Shown here piece after piece: positions 9,370-19,894 of a stretch of DNA of 64,000 bases (the stretch's first letter is position 1; each line of letters opens with the position of its first letter). The position numbers were made by a program, and so were the translations under genes. The notes below the pieces were generated by a model. The model ran no database searches. It was not told where the DNA came from and saw only the letters and a list, made by a program, of their open reading frames with translations. Source of the stretch: Haplosporangium gracile (lineage: Eukaryota; Mortierellomycota; Mortierellomycetes; Mortierellales; Mortierellaceae); the NCBI GenBank assembly GCA_015499985.1, contig JAAAUF010000068.1:1-64000 (forward strand), written 5' to 3'.

Positions 9370-10206
9370 TTGACTTCCCCCCCTCCCCCGACCACTCCAC
9401 TCAATTACAATCTTTTTGAAGGAAAGTGGACAGAGACATACACTCACGGATCCCAACCCGGTTTAACATCAGCAAATCTACCCAGTACAGAACAGCTACC
9501 GCTAGGTGATGATAGTCCGGAAGACCAATGGTCAGAAAGCGGAAACACACAAAGCAAGGAAGCTGCTATTGGAGGAGAAGACGCTGGTACTGCTGTAGTC
9601 GTGGCTATAATTGCATTTGTGGTCATCCGAAAGCGACAGAAGAACCGAAGTAACAGCGACTCTGAGGCCACTACGGGACACGATCGGATCCTGCCTTCTA
9701 TGGAAAACACACACAAAGGCATAGCAGCACTGACCGAATTTTCGTCGAGTAATGCAAGGGACCAAAACTCGAGCAACGACCCAAAGGCAACACCCATGCA
9801 TAAACCGCAGGTTATCCCTGGTGCTCCCCATTCAGAGTCCGCCCCCTTACGGCAGAACTCATTATCAACTGAGTCAGTCACACTTTTTTACTCTTCAACC
9901 CTTGCTCATATAATCCCACCTCTTTTGTCTTTGCTTTCACGACTTTTACCTCATGCAGATCGTGCTCAAGCAACTCAACAACAGCAGCAACAAGAACACC
10001 GGCTTGATGCCAATCAAGACCCACATACTGTTCAAGATATCAACCATCCACAGTACGACCCCACTATAAGTAGAGTTACATCAACTTTGGGCAGCACGAT
10101 CTTTTCAGTTGGGATCAACTGCGCCTGTGTTGGCCTATCAAGACCTGCAGGAGCAAAAAATTGGCTGCAGGCCAAGCTCAATCGACGACAAGCAGCAACA
10201 GAGTGA
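9370..10206 (+). pseudogene. Kelch membrane-protein remnant A, stalk-membrane-tail half
   Basis: The frame (278 codons) begins exactly where the last exon of the intact genes would be (TTPLNYNLFEGKWTETYTHG against TTPLIYNIHLGKWTTTYTRG at 28669). It continues through a membrane helix (AVVVAIIAFVVI), the stop-transfer RKRQKNR, the juxtamembrane block ILPSMEN and a Gln-rich tail. Near 10150 the tail coiled coil is split between two frames: YQDLQEQKI in one, then WLQAKLNRRQAA in the other, so at least one frameshift is present. There is no splice acceptor or upstream kelch exon, because hAT sequence precedes it. I regard it as dead, although the open frame could in principle be expressed. Confidence 0.75.
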
Positions 10207-11555
10207 TACGCGTAATTACTCGTCTTCCCTCCGCACACCTCCCTCCCCCCCCCCTTTTTTTGTTTACCACTTTAATAAACACGCGGTGGTGGTCTAGGAA
10301 TGAGGTTGAATGAAGAATTTTTTTTCGGGAAGTGCCTGATATTTTTGAGGTGTGCTCAGCAAGTGAAATATTGTTGGTGGCGGAGAGAGGACTGCTCTCG
10401 CACAAATTTTTTGAAGATCGCTTTTCTTTGTTGTGTCCCCTTCCACTCATCATGTCCCTTCCATCTCTCTAACTTGGCTCAGATTCTGCTGTCGCCCACT
10501 GTCCCCTCTCTAAGTAGTATCAGCATGCGCCACTCCGTCTTTTCAGGAATATTCAGCGATGTGAGAAAAATAATAAAACAATCTCAAACACGGATCGCTG
10601 GTCACTGATGAGAGCGAGGACGTTGTAAGGGAAAAAATGGTACGATCGTTGGTTTTTCTTTTTTCTATATTTTTTTCTTTTCTTAAGTCGAGAAGGTGTG
10701 ATCGTGTGCCGTTTGAACACCAACTTCCACCTTTTCTTCGTTATGATTCTTTCAGGCATTCCAGCCATGCTATCACTGCCACATTTCTCTCATCGAGATA
10801 TTTTTTCCATGGTGCTTGACAATAGCACATTACAGGGCGCACCCAATCAACCTACAGAAATATTTGAGCTCGTTGAGAATGAGAGGGGGGACTGATTATT
10901 TTTATTTATTTATTTTCCCACTTAGGTTCAGCACTACGTCAAAGGAATGTTCTGTGCTCCAAAGCACGATACCTATGGAGCCATCTGTGTCGAATGATAA
11001 GAAGAGCCAGGTGGAGCACAGAAACATTAAGCAGGTGAGAGACAAAGACAAAAGGGAGGGCAAAGTCACAGGCAGGAATGGGGGCTAACAACAAGAGCAT
11101 CTCCCTTCCACGAATTTAAGTTTATATTGCGAAACAGTGCATTGATTGCCTTTATAATATCGATGGAATGAAACCATGTACACAGTAAAGCATTGTCCCC
11201 CTCCTTCCTTGCTTTTGCTTTTTCCTCCTCTCCCCCTTACACACACAGGGAGAGGGCAGTCACATGAAAAAGAAGTTCCTTTTTCAAGATCATTTCTGTT
11301 GTTTTTTCTTTTCCTCTTTGCCCTCTTTAACCTCACGTCTCTCTTTTCCCTCGCTTAATACCATTGCTCCTCTCCTCACTCGTCCCTTCTCTCTGTGCAC
11401 ATTCACCGATTCTTTCTCTCTACTCTCCCCTCTCTTCTTTCTCTCTCCTCTTTCCTTCTCTCTCCTCTCTCCTCTCTCCTCTTTCCTTTCTCCCTCCCTT
11501 CCCCTTCGCTTCTTTCGCCCACGTTTTGCATCTCCACACTCATCCTTTTTAATTG
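10207..11555. other. Intergenic region with CT-rich leader
   Basis: No gene is recognised in 10207-11290. From about 11297 to 11550 the plus strand is almost pure pyrimidine (TCTCTCCTCTCTCCTCT-like), forming the promoter or 5' UTR of the kelch gene at 11556. The minus-strand ORF over it (Glu/Arg/Lys-rich) is the complement of that tract, not a gene. Confidence 0.55.
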
Positions 11556-13695
11556 ATGCGTGTCCCTCTACGCTCAGCCCGCCAGTTAGGGCTTGTTGCC
11601 TGGATCTCGACGACATTCGGTGTTCTAATTACCGTAACATCAGCACAAGGCCCTACTTCAGTTTATGGGATGGCCTACGCAACCATCGATGAGAACACGC
11701 TATATGTTCAAGGAGGAGTCAACCTTCTTGCCACTGGCTCCTTCAATCTCACGTCTCAGTTCTACTCTCTCGATCTCACAAAAAACTGGGACACGTCCAA
11801 TCCGCCCTGGAAGGCATTGACACCACCCACCAACCCCGCCAAAGTCTCTAGACATTCGATGACAGTGTCACCAAATCGCCAATCACTCACGATCTGGAGT
11901 ACTTTTCTTACTAGTGCTGTCGCCAACTATAGTATCGTCGATGCTTCCTGGACACAAGTGCCGCTTTCTACAGGCTTGAAAATTGCTGGTAGTGGCCTTC
12001 ATGCGGCGGCAGATCCTTTAACCGGCGCGGTGTACATTCCTACCGCTGGCGTTTTTTCTACTAAAAAGATGGCAAAGTTCAGTTTTGTGACAGAGTCGAC
12101 TATTTTGATCGATGTACCGCCGCCACTTGTCACGGCCCAAGATTCATATTCCTTTGCCTGGTGTCAGCTTCGCAAGTCGTTTATTTTGTTCTCAGGCAAC
12201 GCAACCACTGCCGTCCCATTTTTTGAGTATAATCCTGTGTTGAGTAAATGGACCACCATGGTATGTGTTCAAAGGATTAGATGTAAAACGAACAAAATGC
12301 TATCCCCTCTCAGATTTCGATTCTAATTTTTTTACGTTTGCTGTTGTGTTAGCCCTCATTGGGAGCGACACCCTCCTTCCGACACAGAAGCTGTCTGATT
12401 CCCGGTATGTACAGCATAAAAAATTGAGCCCATTCAGAGCTTCTTTCTTCGCCTTCTGTCCGTTGTAAAACAACCTACCGTTCAACTCCGCGTACTGACA
12501 CGCCCTCTCTTTTGTTGTTGCTGTTGCCTTCTCACTTAGCCCACAACGGCACCAAAATGGTCCTATTCGGTGGTGACAATGGAACAGCGCCATCTGTCGG
12601 TAACATATCTATCCTGGATGTCGCATCGATGACATGGACCAATGGCAACGGTGCACCAGCGTCAGAAGCCAGATCCGAAATGGCCTGCGCAGCGTCAGGA
12701 GATAATTTTGTCGTCTGGGGCGGTAAACACTTTTTTCACTCCTAATAGGCAGATCGTAATTGCTCGTACTTGTTTTTTTTTTCATCGACTGTGGTACTCA
12801 ACGCAACTGGCATTTCCTTTTTGATTGTTCATTAGGTTACAAGGTGCAATATTCGACACCTAGTGTTTCGATGTCGACGACGCCACTTGTTTACAACCTC
12901 AAGACAAAACAGTGGACGGAAAAGTTTGTTCGCATCGCGAATGGCAATACGACAGACAGAGGATCAGGAGGTGAAAAAGGAGGATCTGGTGGAGGAGGGA
13001 CAGGAAACGGTCCTGGAAGTGGATCAGGGAGTGACTTAGGAAATGGAGGTGGAAGTCAAATTGTAGGAGCCGGTGAAGTTCTAGCAGGTAGTGGCTCCCC
13101 AAAAAACGGCACCGCAATCGGAGGAGGAGTTGCCGGAGGTGTGGTAGTAATTGCCGCCATTGCTTTTTTTGCCGTTCGCAGACGTCAGCAACGCAGCGCG
13201 AGAGACTTTGAAATAGAGTCGCCAGACATGTCAATATTGCCTTCCCTGAAGAACACGAGCAACAGACCCAACGACTACACCCAAGGCAAGCCGAAACAAC
13301 AGCAGGATCGGAACATACACAGCACCAACCCACAGTATACATCCAGGAACGAGCCTCAAGGCTCCATCGGCTCCCCTCCTTCGTATGCGGTATTTACTCG
13401 TCCCCAACGTGACATTCCATGTCGCTCCAATTCGTCCGCGATCGCAGGAGGGACTCAAGATCACATCCTGGAGCAGCAACACCAAAAAAGCCAAAGTGGA
13501 TACGCCGCTCGACGCCAAAACAATTACCCACAGTGCAGTCCAATCGAGACACGAACCCTGCCATCATCTACTGCACGAGCTCCTCAAGGCGTAGCTGATC
13601 CAATAACGGTAGTGAATAACGAAGAATTACTCGAACAGATTAATTCACTACAGGCGGAATGGAATCGACGTCAGGCAATGATGCATAATACGTAG
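11556..13695 (+). CDS. Kelch-repeat single-pass membrane protein 1
   Basis: Exons 11556-12260, 12353-12404, 12540-12722 and 12836-13695 join to 599 aa; all introns are GT-AG and frames agree with the paralogues. Residues 1-31 are a signal peptide (start MRVPLRSARQLGLVAW, end VTSAQ). Residues 32-345 form the kelch beta-propeller ectodomain, with blade landmarks DENTLYVQGG, FILFSGN, NGTKMVLFGGDNGT and DNFVVWGG and many N-glycosylation sites. A Gly/Ser-rich stalk precedes a helix at about 405-428 (IGGGVAGGVVVIAAIAFFAV) and RRRQQR. The cytoplasmic tail has ILPSLKN, a PPSY motif (WW-domain ligand), QDHILEQQ and the terminal coiled coil ELLEQINSLQAEWNRRQ. It is predicted to be a plasma-membrane or cell-wall-facing receptor-like protein; the ligand is unknown. 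A 25-C run lies 20 bp after the stop. Closest in layout to the gene at 14730. Confidence 0.88.
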
Positions 13696-13715
13696 CTTCA
13701 TCACGCCTACACATA

Positions 13716-13740
13716 CCCCCCCCCCCCCCCCCCCCCCCCC
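13716..13740. repeat. Poly(C) homopolymer, 25 nt
   Basis: Twenty-five consecutive C lie just after the stop codon of the kelch gene at 11556, probably in its 3' UTR. On the minus strand this is G25, able to form G-quadruplexes. The length is error-prone in assembly. Confidence 0.9.
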
Positions 13741-14223
13741 GTCCACCGCCTTAATAATGACATTCCCACACAAGAAAAAAATTATTAGGCCGTTGTCGGC
13801 TTGTTTTTTTTTGTCTGGTCGATCCGCAATGATGTCAGCCAGTGTATCTACCTCAGCTTTTTTTTCATTCTAAGTTCGGCCGTTTACAGAACCGATAAAC
13901 TAAATCTTAATCTCCGTTTGTTATTAGGAGTTAATTTTTTTAGTTCTTTTTTTTTTGCCGTGGCATTCAAGCCTACTATCGAAGGATGCTAAAGATGCTC
14001 ATCGAAAACCAGGTCGGTCGATAAGCAAGTACCAATAGGGAGGAAGAATCAACTCAGATGAGAGGACAGTCACTTCAAGCACGAATTAGGGGTATGATTA
14101 CAAAGGCAGGCATTTCGCTCTTGCGAATTAAATTTCGTTTCAAACACTCCATTGAATGCCTTTTAATTGACCGACTGAAACATTTCCCGGAGTGAAATAA
14201 GCATGCGCACAGATCCTTTGCCT

Positions 14224-14231
14224 NNNNNNNN
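14224..14231. other. Assembly gap (8 N)
   Basis: Eight ambiguous bases directly precede an 18-nt T run; the gap is probably due to the homopolymer. It lies in the leader region of the gene at 14730 and does not touch coding sequence. Confidence 0.95.
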
Positions 14232-14729
14232 TTTTTTTTTTTTTTTTTTGCTTTTCTTTCTCGCTTTTGATCCTTCTCTTCTTTCTCTCGCTCATACACA
14301 CACATAGCACATGTTGACACATACGCCACCACCCCTAATTTACATGTGCGGTGGCACCATCTGTTCCCTCTCTCTGTCTTAAAAAAACAAAAGTCCTTTT
14401 GCTATCGTTTTCTGTACCTCTCTTTTTTTTCTCTCATTTCTTTTTTCTATTCCTCTCTCTGTCCTTTCTCCATTTTTTACTTTCAGGTTCTTTCCATTCT
14501 TCAAGTTTACCCTTCTCCTCTTTCTCCCTTCCTTCCATCGCTTCGCCCTCTCTTCTCCCCTTTCTCTTCCCTCTCTCTTCCCTCATGCAGTAGCCTCTTT
14601 CTCTTTTCCCCCTTGTGTGTTCGCTCTTTACCCTCGGTACTACCTCTCCACTCTCCCTCTCTTTTTATTCCTTACCCCTCCTTTCTGTTCACGACTTTCA
14701 TCCGGACACATATCCTCTCAACCAAATCG

Positions 14730-16657
14730 ATGTTTACTCCTTTGCGCCAGAGTCGTCAGTTGAGCTCCCCTTCTTGGCTCTTGGGGTGCCTTTCTCTCCT
14801 AACAGTCATGATATCAGCTCAAGCTCCTGCTTCAACATATGGAATGGCGTACACCACCATTGACGAGAGCACGATGTACATCCAGGGCGGAATAATTCTT
14901 CCACCACCCGGTGGCACCGCCAAGCTCGCGTCTCAATTCTACACGCTCGACTTAACCCAAGACTGGAATGCAACAAATCCACCATGGAAGGCATTGATCC
15001 CTCCCTCCAATATCGTAACCCAACTCTCCAGTCAATCCATGACAGTCTCGCCCGACCGACAAACACTCACGATTTGGAGTGTTTTCCCGACTGTTGCTCT
15101 CAACTACAGTATTAGTAATGCCTCCTGGACAAAGGGGCCGCTTTCCGCAGGCCTGATCATCTCTGGAGCGGGTCTCCATGCGGCAGCAGATCCAACAACT
15201 GGAATGGTCTACATCCCCGGAACAGGGCCTCTCAATTTCAACTACATAGTCAGATACAATCACGTGACGAGGATAACCACCTTAATCAACATACCCCTGA
15301 CTCTTGTTGCGGCCTTGGATTATTATTCCTTTGTCTGGTGCCAGCCTCGCAAAACATTTATTTTGTTTGCGGGTAATATCAGCAGTGTGAATGCATTTTC
15401 TGAGTACTCGCCTTCGACTAGCCAATGGACCCAATTGGTAAGTGGCTCATACCACCATGCGACTTTGATATGTCATCTCTCACACGGTCATTTTTATCTA
15501 ATGCTCGTTGTCCCATATCAATCATTAGGTAACATCCGGGCCAGCGCCTTCCTTTAGACGCAGGAGCTGCATGGTACCTGGTAAGAACAAAGTGACATCC
15601 AAACAAACACTGTTTAACTCAAGTCTGTTAATTAACATTTCATCTCTTTTTTCTACCGCTCCATTTAGCATATAATGGTACTAAGATGATCCTCTTTGGC
15701 GGTGATGGTTTAGGACCATCTGTAGCATCCCTTTCTATCCTTGACATCTCGACTATGACATGGACCAACGGGAAAGATGCACCGGATGCGAGATCGGAGA
15801 TGGCATGTTCAGTTGCTGGAGATAACTTTATCGTCTGGGGAGGTAATACTACTTCTTTTCTTACTCAAAATGCATCGCTGTTGTTCACCTTCTTGTTCCC
15901 TGATTAGGATGGTACTAAACTCAACTGCCGTCCATTTTGTTTTTATCCATTAGGATACAAGGAGATGTTATCAATCGATAGTGTTGCAGTGCCAGCAACG
16001 CCGCTAATCTACAACATCAAATCAGGAAAGTGGACAGACAAGTTTGTACGCGGCACGAATGGCAACAAGACAGAGGGAGGAACAGGAGGAGGATCGGGAA
16101 ATGGCTCAAGAGGCGGATCAGGAGGTGGTTCAGGTGGCGGTGGTTCAGGAGGTGGATCAGTAGGTGGAGATGTGGGCCCGATTGTTGGTGGAGGTCAAAC
16201 TATAGGGAGCGGTGAAGTTGCCGCGGGTGAAGTCACCACAACCAACGGCGCAGCGATTGGAGGAGGAGTTGCAGTAGCTGTTGGAATTATTGCTGGAATC
16301 ACCTTCCTTATCATCCAGAGACATCGGCAACGCAGTACAAAGGACTTTGAGATGGTGTTGCCAAACATGTCAACGGTGCCGCCTCCCATCGAAAGCAGAC
16401 TTCCTATTGAGAACAGAGTGGACCGACCAGCATCCAATGAGTACTACCAGAGCAAGTTAAACCAGCAGCAGCAGCAGCAGCAAGCGATGTTCAACAGCAA
16501 CGTGCAATACATATCCAGGAACGAACCGCCAGGCGTCTCCGTCTCGCCTCCTTCTTATTCAGCATCCTCTCGTTCTCGACCAGCCGTCCCATCTTATTAT
16601 GATGCGACGGGGATCCCTGGAGATCCTCGAGACCTTGTTCGGCAGCTGTCACACTAA
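14730..16657 (+). CDS. Kelch-repeat single-pass membrane protein 2
   Basis: Exons 14730-15437, 15529-15580, 15669-15842 and 15954-16657 give 545 aa. The start MFTPLRQSRQL was chosen because it opens a signal peptide (SWLLGCLSLLTVMISAQA) aligned with the paralogues; the frame is open further upstream only through CT-rich DNA. The ectodomain has kelch landmarks DESTMYIQGG, FILFAGN, YNGTKMILFGGDG and DNFIVWGG. A very Gly/Ser-rich stalk (about 345-400) precedes the helix at about 410-434 (IGGGVAVAVGIIAGITFLII). The juxtamembrane STKDFEMVLPNMS matches SARDFEIESPDMS in the gene at 11556, so the two are probably recent tandem copies. The tail carries Q7 and a PPSY motif but ends at DLVRQLSH, without the terminal coiled coil of its relatives. 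Likely poly(A) signal AATAAA at about 16697. Confidence 0.88.
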
Positions 16658-16768
16658 AAAAGATCATGGGTCATTTGCCTTTCAACACCATTACAATAAT
16701 AAACACCAATAGTTAATAGTACCTCTAAGTCAAACCTTGAATCCTGCCATCGCCCGTCCTCTTTGTGA

Positions 16769-17709
16769 GACAACTTTATCGTGTGGGGTGGTAGGTCTGT
16801 CGCTTTTGTGGAGTAAAAGTCACCCTCCCCTTTTTAGTGTTTCCCTTTGTCATTAACACCAATTCCATTTATGTTGGATGCAATAGGTGTAAAATTCCAG
16901 GCAAGAGCTACACCCAGGACGCGCCAGGGACGCCACTTATCTACAACATCACACCGGAACCTGGACAGACACATTTGTCCGCGGTACTCACTTTGATCTA
17001 AATGCGCCCAACTCAGGTCCGCCAAGCAAAGATGGAAAGGGACGAGAGGCGGAAGGTAGAGAGACCAACAGCAACGCCGCTGCGATTGGAGGAGGAGTTG
17101 CTAGTGTTCTTGTGGCTGGCCACTGTCTTGATCGCCTTTTTTGTCATTCGAAGGCGCCGACAAACCAAGGGAAAATCTGGCGATGCTCTTGAATCTGAGA
17201 ATTACCACCAACCAAATCACATTCTCTCGTCCATGGAGAACTCGTACCACAATCCACCATCTTCATCGCCGCCATTCGATACATACACTCAGCCCAAGTC
17301 AGAGGACCAAAAACCTGTCAGCTATCCACTCCCACCACAACAATATATTGCCATGCAGGAATACAAGGCTGAACTCGACGGCAGACCAAAATCAGGAGCA
17401 GCAAGCCCACAAATGATCCCCATTATCCCACCTCCCCTTTCTTCGCACCTCAGCGCACAGGATCATATCCAACAGCTCCAGCACCAAATCGCTGATCGTC
17501 AGGAGAAGCTTGTGTCACAAGGGTCCAATCCACAGTGCAATCCCGCTTTCAATTTGGAAATGCATGCTGGGGAGGGATTTAGAGGTCCACGCAGGTCTCA
17601 GCGGACGGGTGTACTTGTGAGTAGCGGTGGCAATTATTCCGAGTTATAGCAACAGATTAATTCTATACAGACTGAATTGAATCGACGCCAGACCGGAATC
17701 GACTCTTAG
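16769..17709 (+). pseudogene. Kelch membrane-protein remnant B
   Basis: The fragment begins with DNFIVWGG plus a splice-donor-like GTAGGT, equal to the end of exon 3 of the intact genes, so the signal peptide and most of the propeller are missing. After an intron-like stretch come TPLIYNI and, in another frame, TWTDTFVRGTH. The membrane helix is again split by a frame change (AAIGGGVASVLVAG, then TVLIAFFVIRRRRQ). The tail (ILSSMEN, AQDHIQQLQHQIADRQ) is open until TAG at 17647-17649, which interrupts the coiled coil; the frame continues beyond it as QQINSIQTELNRRQ. The 5' truncation, two frameshifts and nonsense codon make this a clear pseudogene. Confidence 0.85.
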
Positions 17710-19894
17710 TGTATACTTTTTGGAGAGTTGACCGAACGTCTAATAAACATCCACATCAGCGCGTTTGAGTAAGAGCAATCTTTACGTATTTTTTTCTATG
17801 ATCAGCGAGTTACATGATGACATCATTTAAAGGCAATTGCCAGGTGCGGTAGGAAAGAGAGAGGAGGTATTAAGGTATTGTGCAAAAATAGAAACTTAGA
17901 GCGACGAGAGAATGAAGACTGTGCACAAAGAAGACTATTTATATCGCAACTTGCAAACAAAGAAAGGGTAGGAGGGAGAAAAGAAAGGAAGGAAATGAGT
18001 CGCGAAATTGACGCGTGAGAGAGACATCTCCATTCATCAATGAGACTTGTTAAACAGACGCGAGGGGTTTCAGATTGCGACGTTTGCGGAGGCATCATTT
18101 GGTCGTCCAAGCACAGAAAAAAATCAGTACAGTGCATAGAGTGAGCAGGCGTGCTGAGAGTTATGAAAAACAGGTAAAGCAAACAACATTCTCAAGGGAC
18201 CAAAAAAAATCAACCCCTGCACAAATCTGGAGGGCCGGGTGTAAGATAGGGGAGGGATTAGGGAGAGTTGAAGTAGCAAACAAAATGCATTCTTGTTTTT
18301 TTTCTTTGACCCGCTAGAAGCATTAACACATGCCCTACCACACATCTTCCGCCTCGCTCCTCCCATTCCCGTATTCACAAAGAGCTAGCCTCCAACACAA
18401 GACATTTTCTACTGTCGGGAGGAAAAATCAAAAAGAGGTAATGCATCTGAACAAGAAGATTACTTAAAAGCCCATGACCTCATGGTCGGCGTGATTGTCA
18501 TCAGAGACCAAAAACATCACGTGCAATGTGGACTGCTTTTGGCTCATTTCGTCCAAAATCCAAAGGATTATGGACAATTGGAGGGAAAGGGAGGTGCTGT
18601 CATCCCAAGCATGTCGTCGAGCACGTCGACACACGCTATCACCCAATTCACTCGTCAAAACAAAGAAGCATTCTCAATGTATATCATCCTGACAAACACG
18701 TACAAATAAACAAGAGGAATGCCGATAGCTGTTATTTTTTGTCATCTGGGCTAGTGTTGCTGCATTTGCTTCTTTTTTACAGTCAAAAGACGCTAAGTCA
18801 TTTCTTCTTTGTGCTGTGAACATCATCATCCCAAGGCAAACAACAATGCTTTGTTGCATCACTATTATTATGCCATCATCCACTGCCCACTGCTCCCTCT
18901 TCTTTTTTCTCTCGTTGTCACCCAAACAAAGAAAACAGCTGTTAGTTCAAAAGCCCCTGTCAGCATCAGCAGATTGAAGTTCGAAAATTCCTCTCTCTGT
19001 TTTCCTCCCATACAATCCACATTTCTGATTGCTTCCTTTTTTGTGGGAGGGAAAAATGGACAGGCCTCTTTCCTTTCAGCTGGCAGCTGCAAGTCAGGGA
19101 AAAATCAATTATAGTTTGAGCGTTGCGTCCAAGACTTGTGCTTTGCTTTTTAAATTATGAGCAGTTGGATGGAGATTACCCCCCGAGCTATGACATCAAC
19201 CAAGCCTTTTTTACATTCCCTTTTTTGTTTATGAGTATTTCAGGGGGGCTCAGACTGCTTCGATCAGTCAGATCGCATGCTGTTTACTGGTGATGTTGCT
19301 CGTTGTTTACTTGTGTTCATGTTTGTCATTTGTCGTTTGTCGTTGTTGCACACAGGTTGCCATGTTTTTATTCCGCCTTGGAGGGATGAAGGTGGGGGTA
19401 CAAGTCGAAGGAAAAAAGAAGAAAGAAGACAAACAGACAAAGGGCGAAGGCAGACGCGCAGGTAGGCACACAGGCAAAAACACACAGGCTGACAAAAGTA
19501 GACGTCAGGGACTGTTTTCGTCTTTACCTCGACCAGCCCCCGACAGTCATCGTCACGTCAACCCCTCTCCCTCCACATCCCTTCTTTATCTACCACCTCT
19601 CTTTGTACACCCATCTACTTTCCTGTCTCTTTTCTTTTCTTTCTTCCTTACTTCTTATTTCACCCCTACCTTTGCCCTCTCCATAACATTCCTCTACTTT
19701 CACCTATTCCCTTCTTTTGTTTTTCTTCTCCTTGCCCGCTTACATTACACACATTTACAGAACAACAACTACCCCTACTCACCACACATACATCAACGGC
19801 CGCTCTTACTCACCGCCCAAACGTCCCCACTCTTACCCATTACACATTCAACGCACGTCCACTCCCTCTTAATCTCCACCCTCGCAGCAGTATA
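17710..19894. other. 2.2-kb spacer, no gene recognised
   Basis: It holds short unconvincing ORFs on both strands and a purine-rich region at about 17850-18000 on the plus strand. A long CT-rich and A/C-rich leader (about 19560-19890) belongs to the kelch gene starting at 19895. I see no kelch relic here. Confidence 0.5.

Larger units (their letters stand above)
13696..14729. other. Spacer with poly(C) tract, assembly gap and CT-rich leader
   Basis: It contains the C25 run at 13716-13740, an AT-rich stretch, eight N at 14224-14231 followed by a T run, and a long CT-rich leader (about 14260-14720) before the next kelch gene. The reading frame that is open upstream of 14730 is this pyrimidine tract and is not taken as coding. 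Confidence 0.55.

Noticed and set aside
11290..11616. Glu/Arg/Lys-rich minus-strand ORF
   Set aside because: It is the complement of the CT-rich leader of the kelch gene at 11556.
14346..14729. Upstream in-frame extension of kelch gene 2
   Set aside because: The frame is open, but the DNA is a pyrimidine tract and the ATG at 14730 opens a proper signal peptide aligned with all paralogues.
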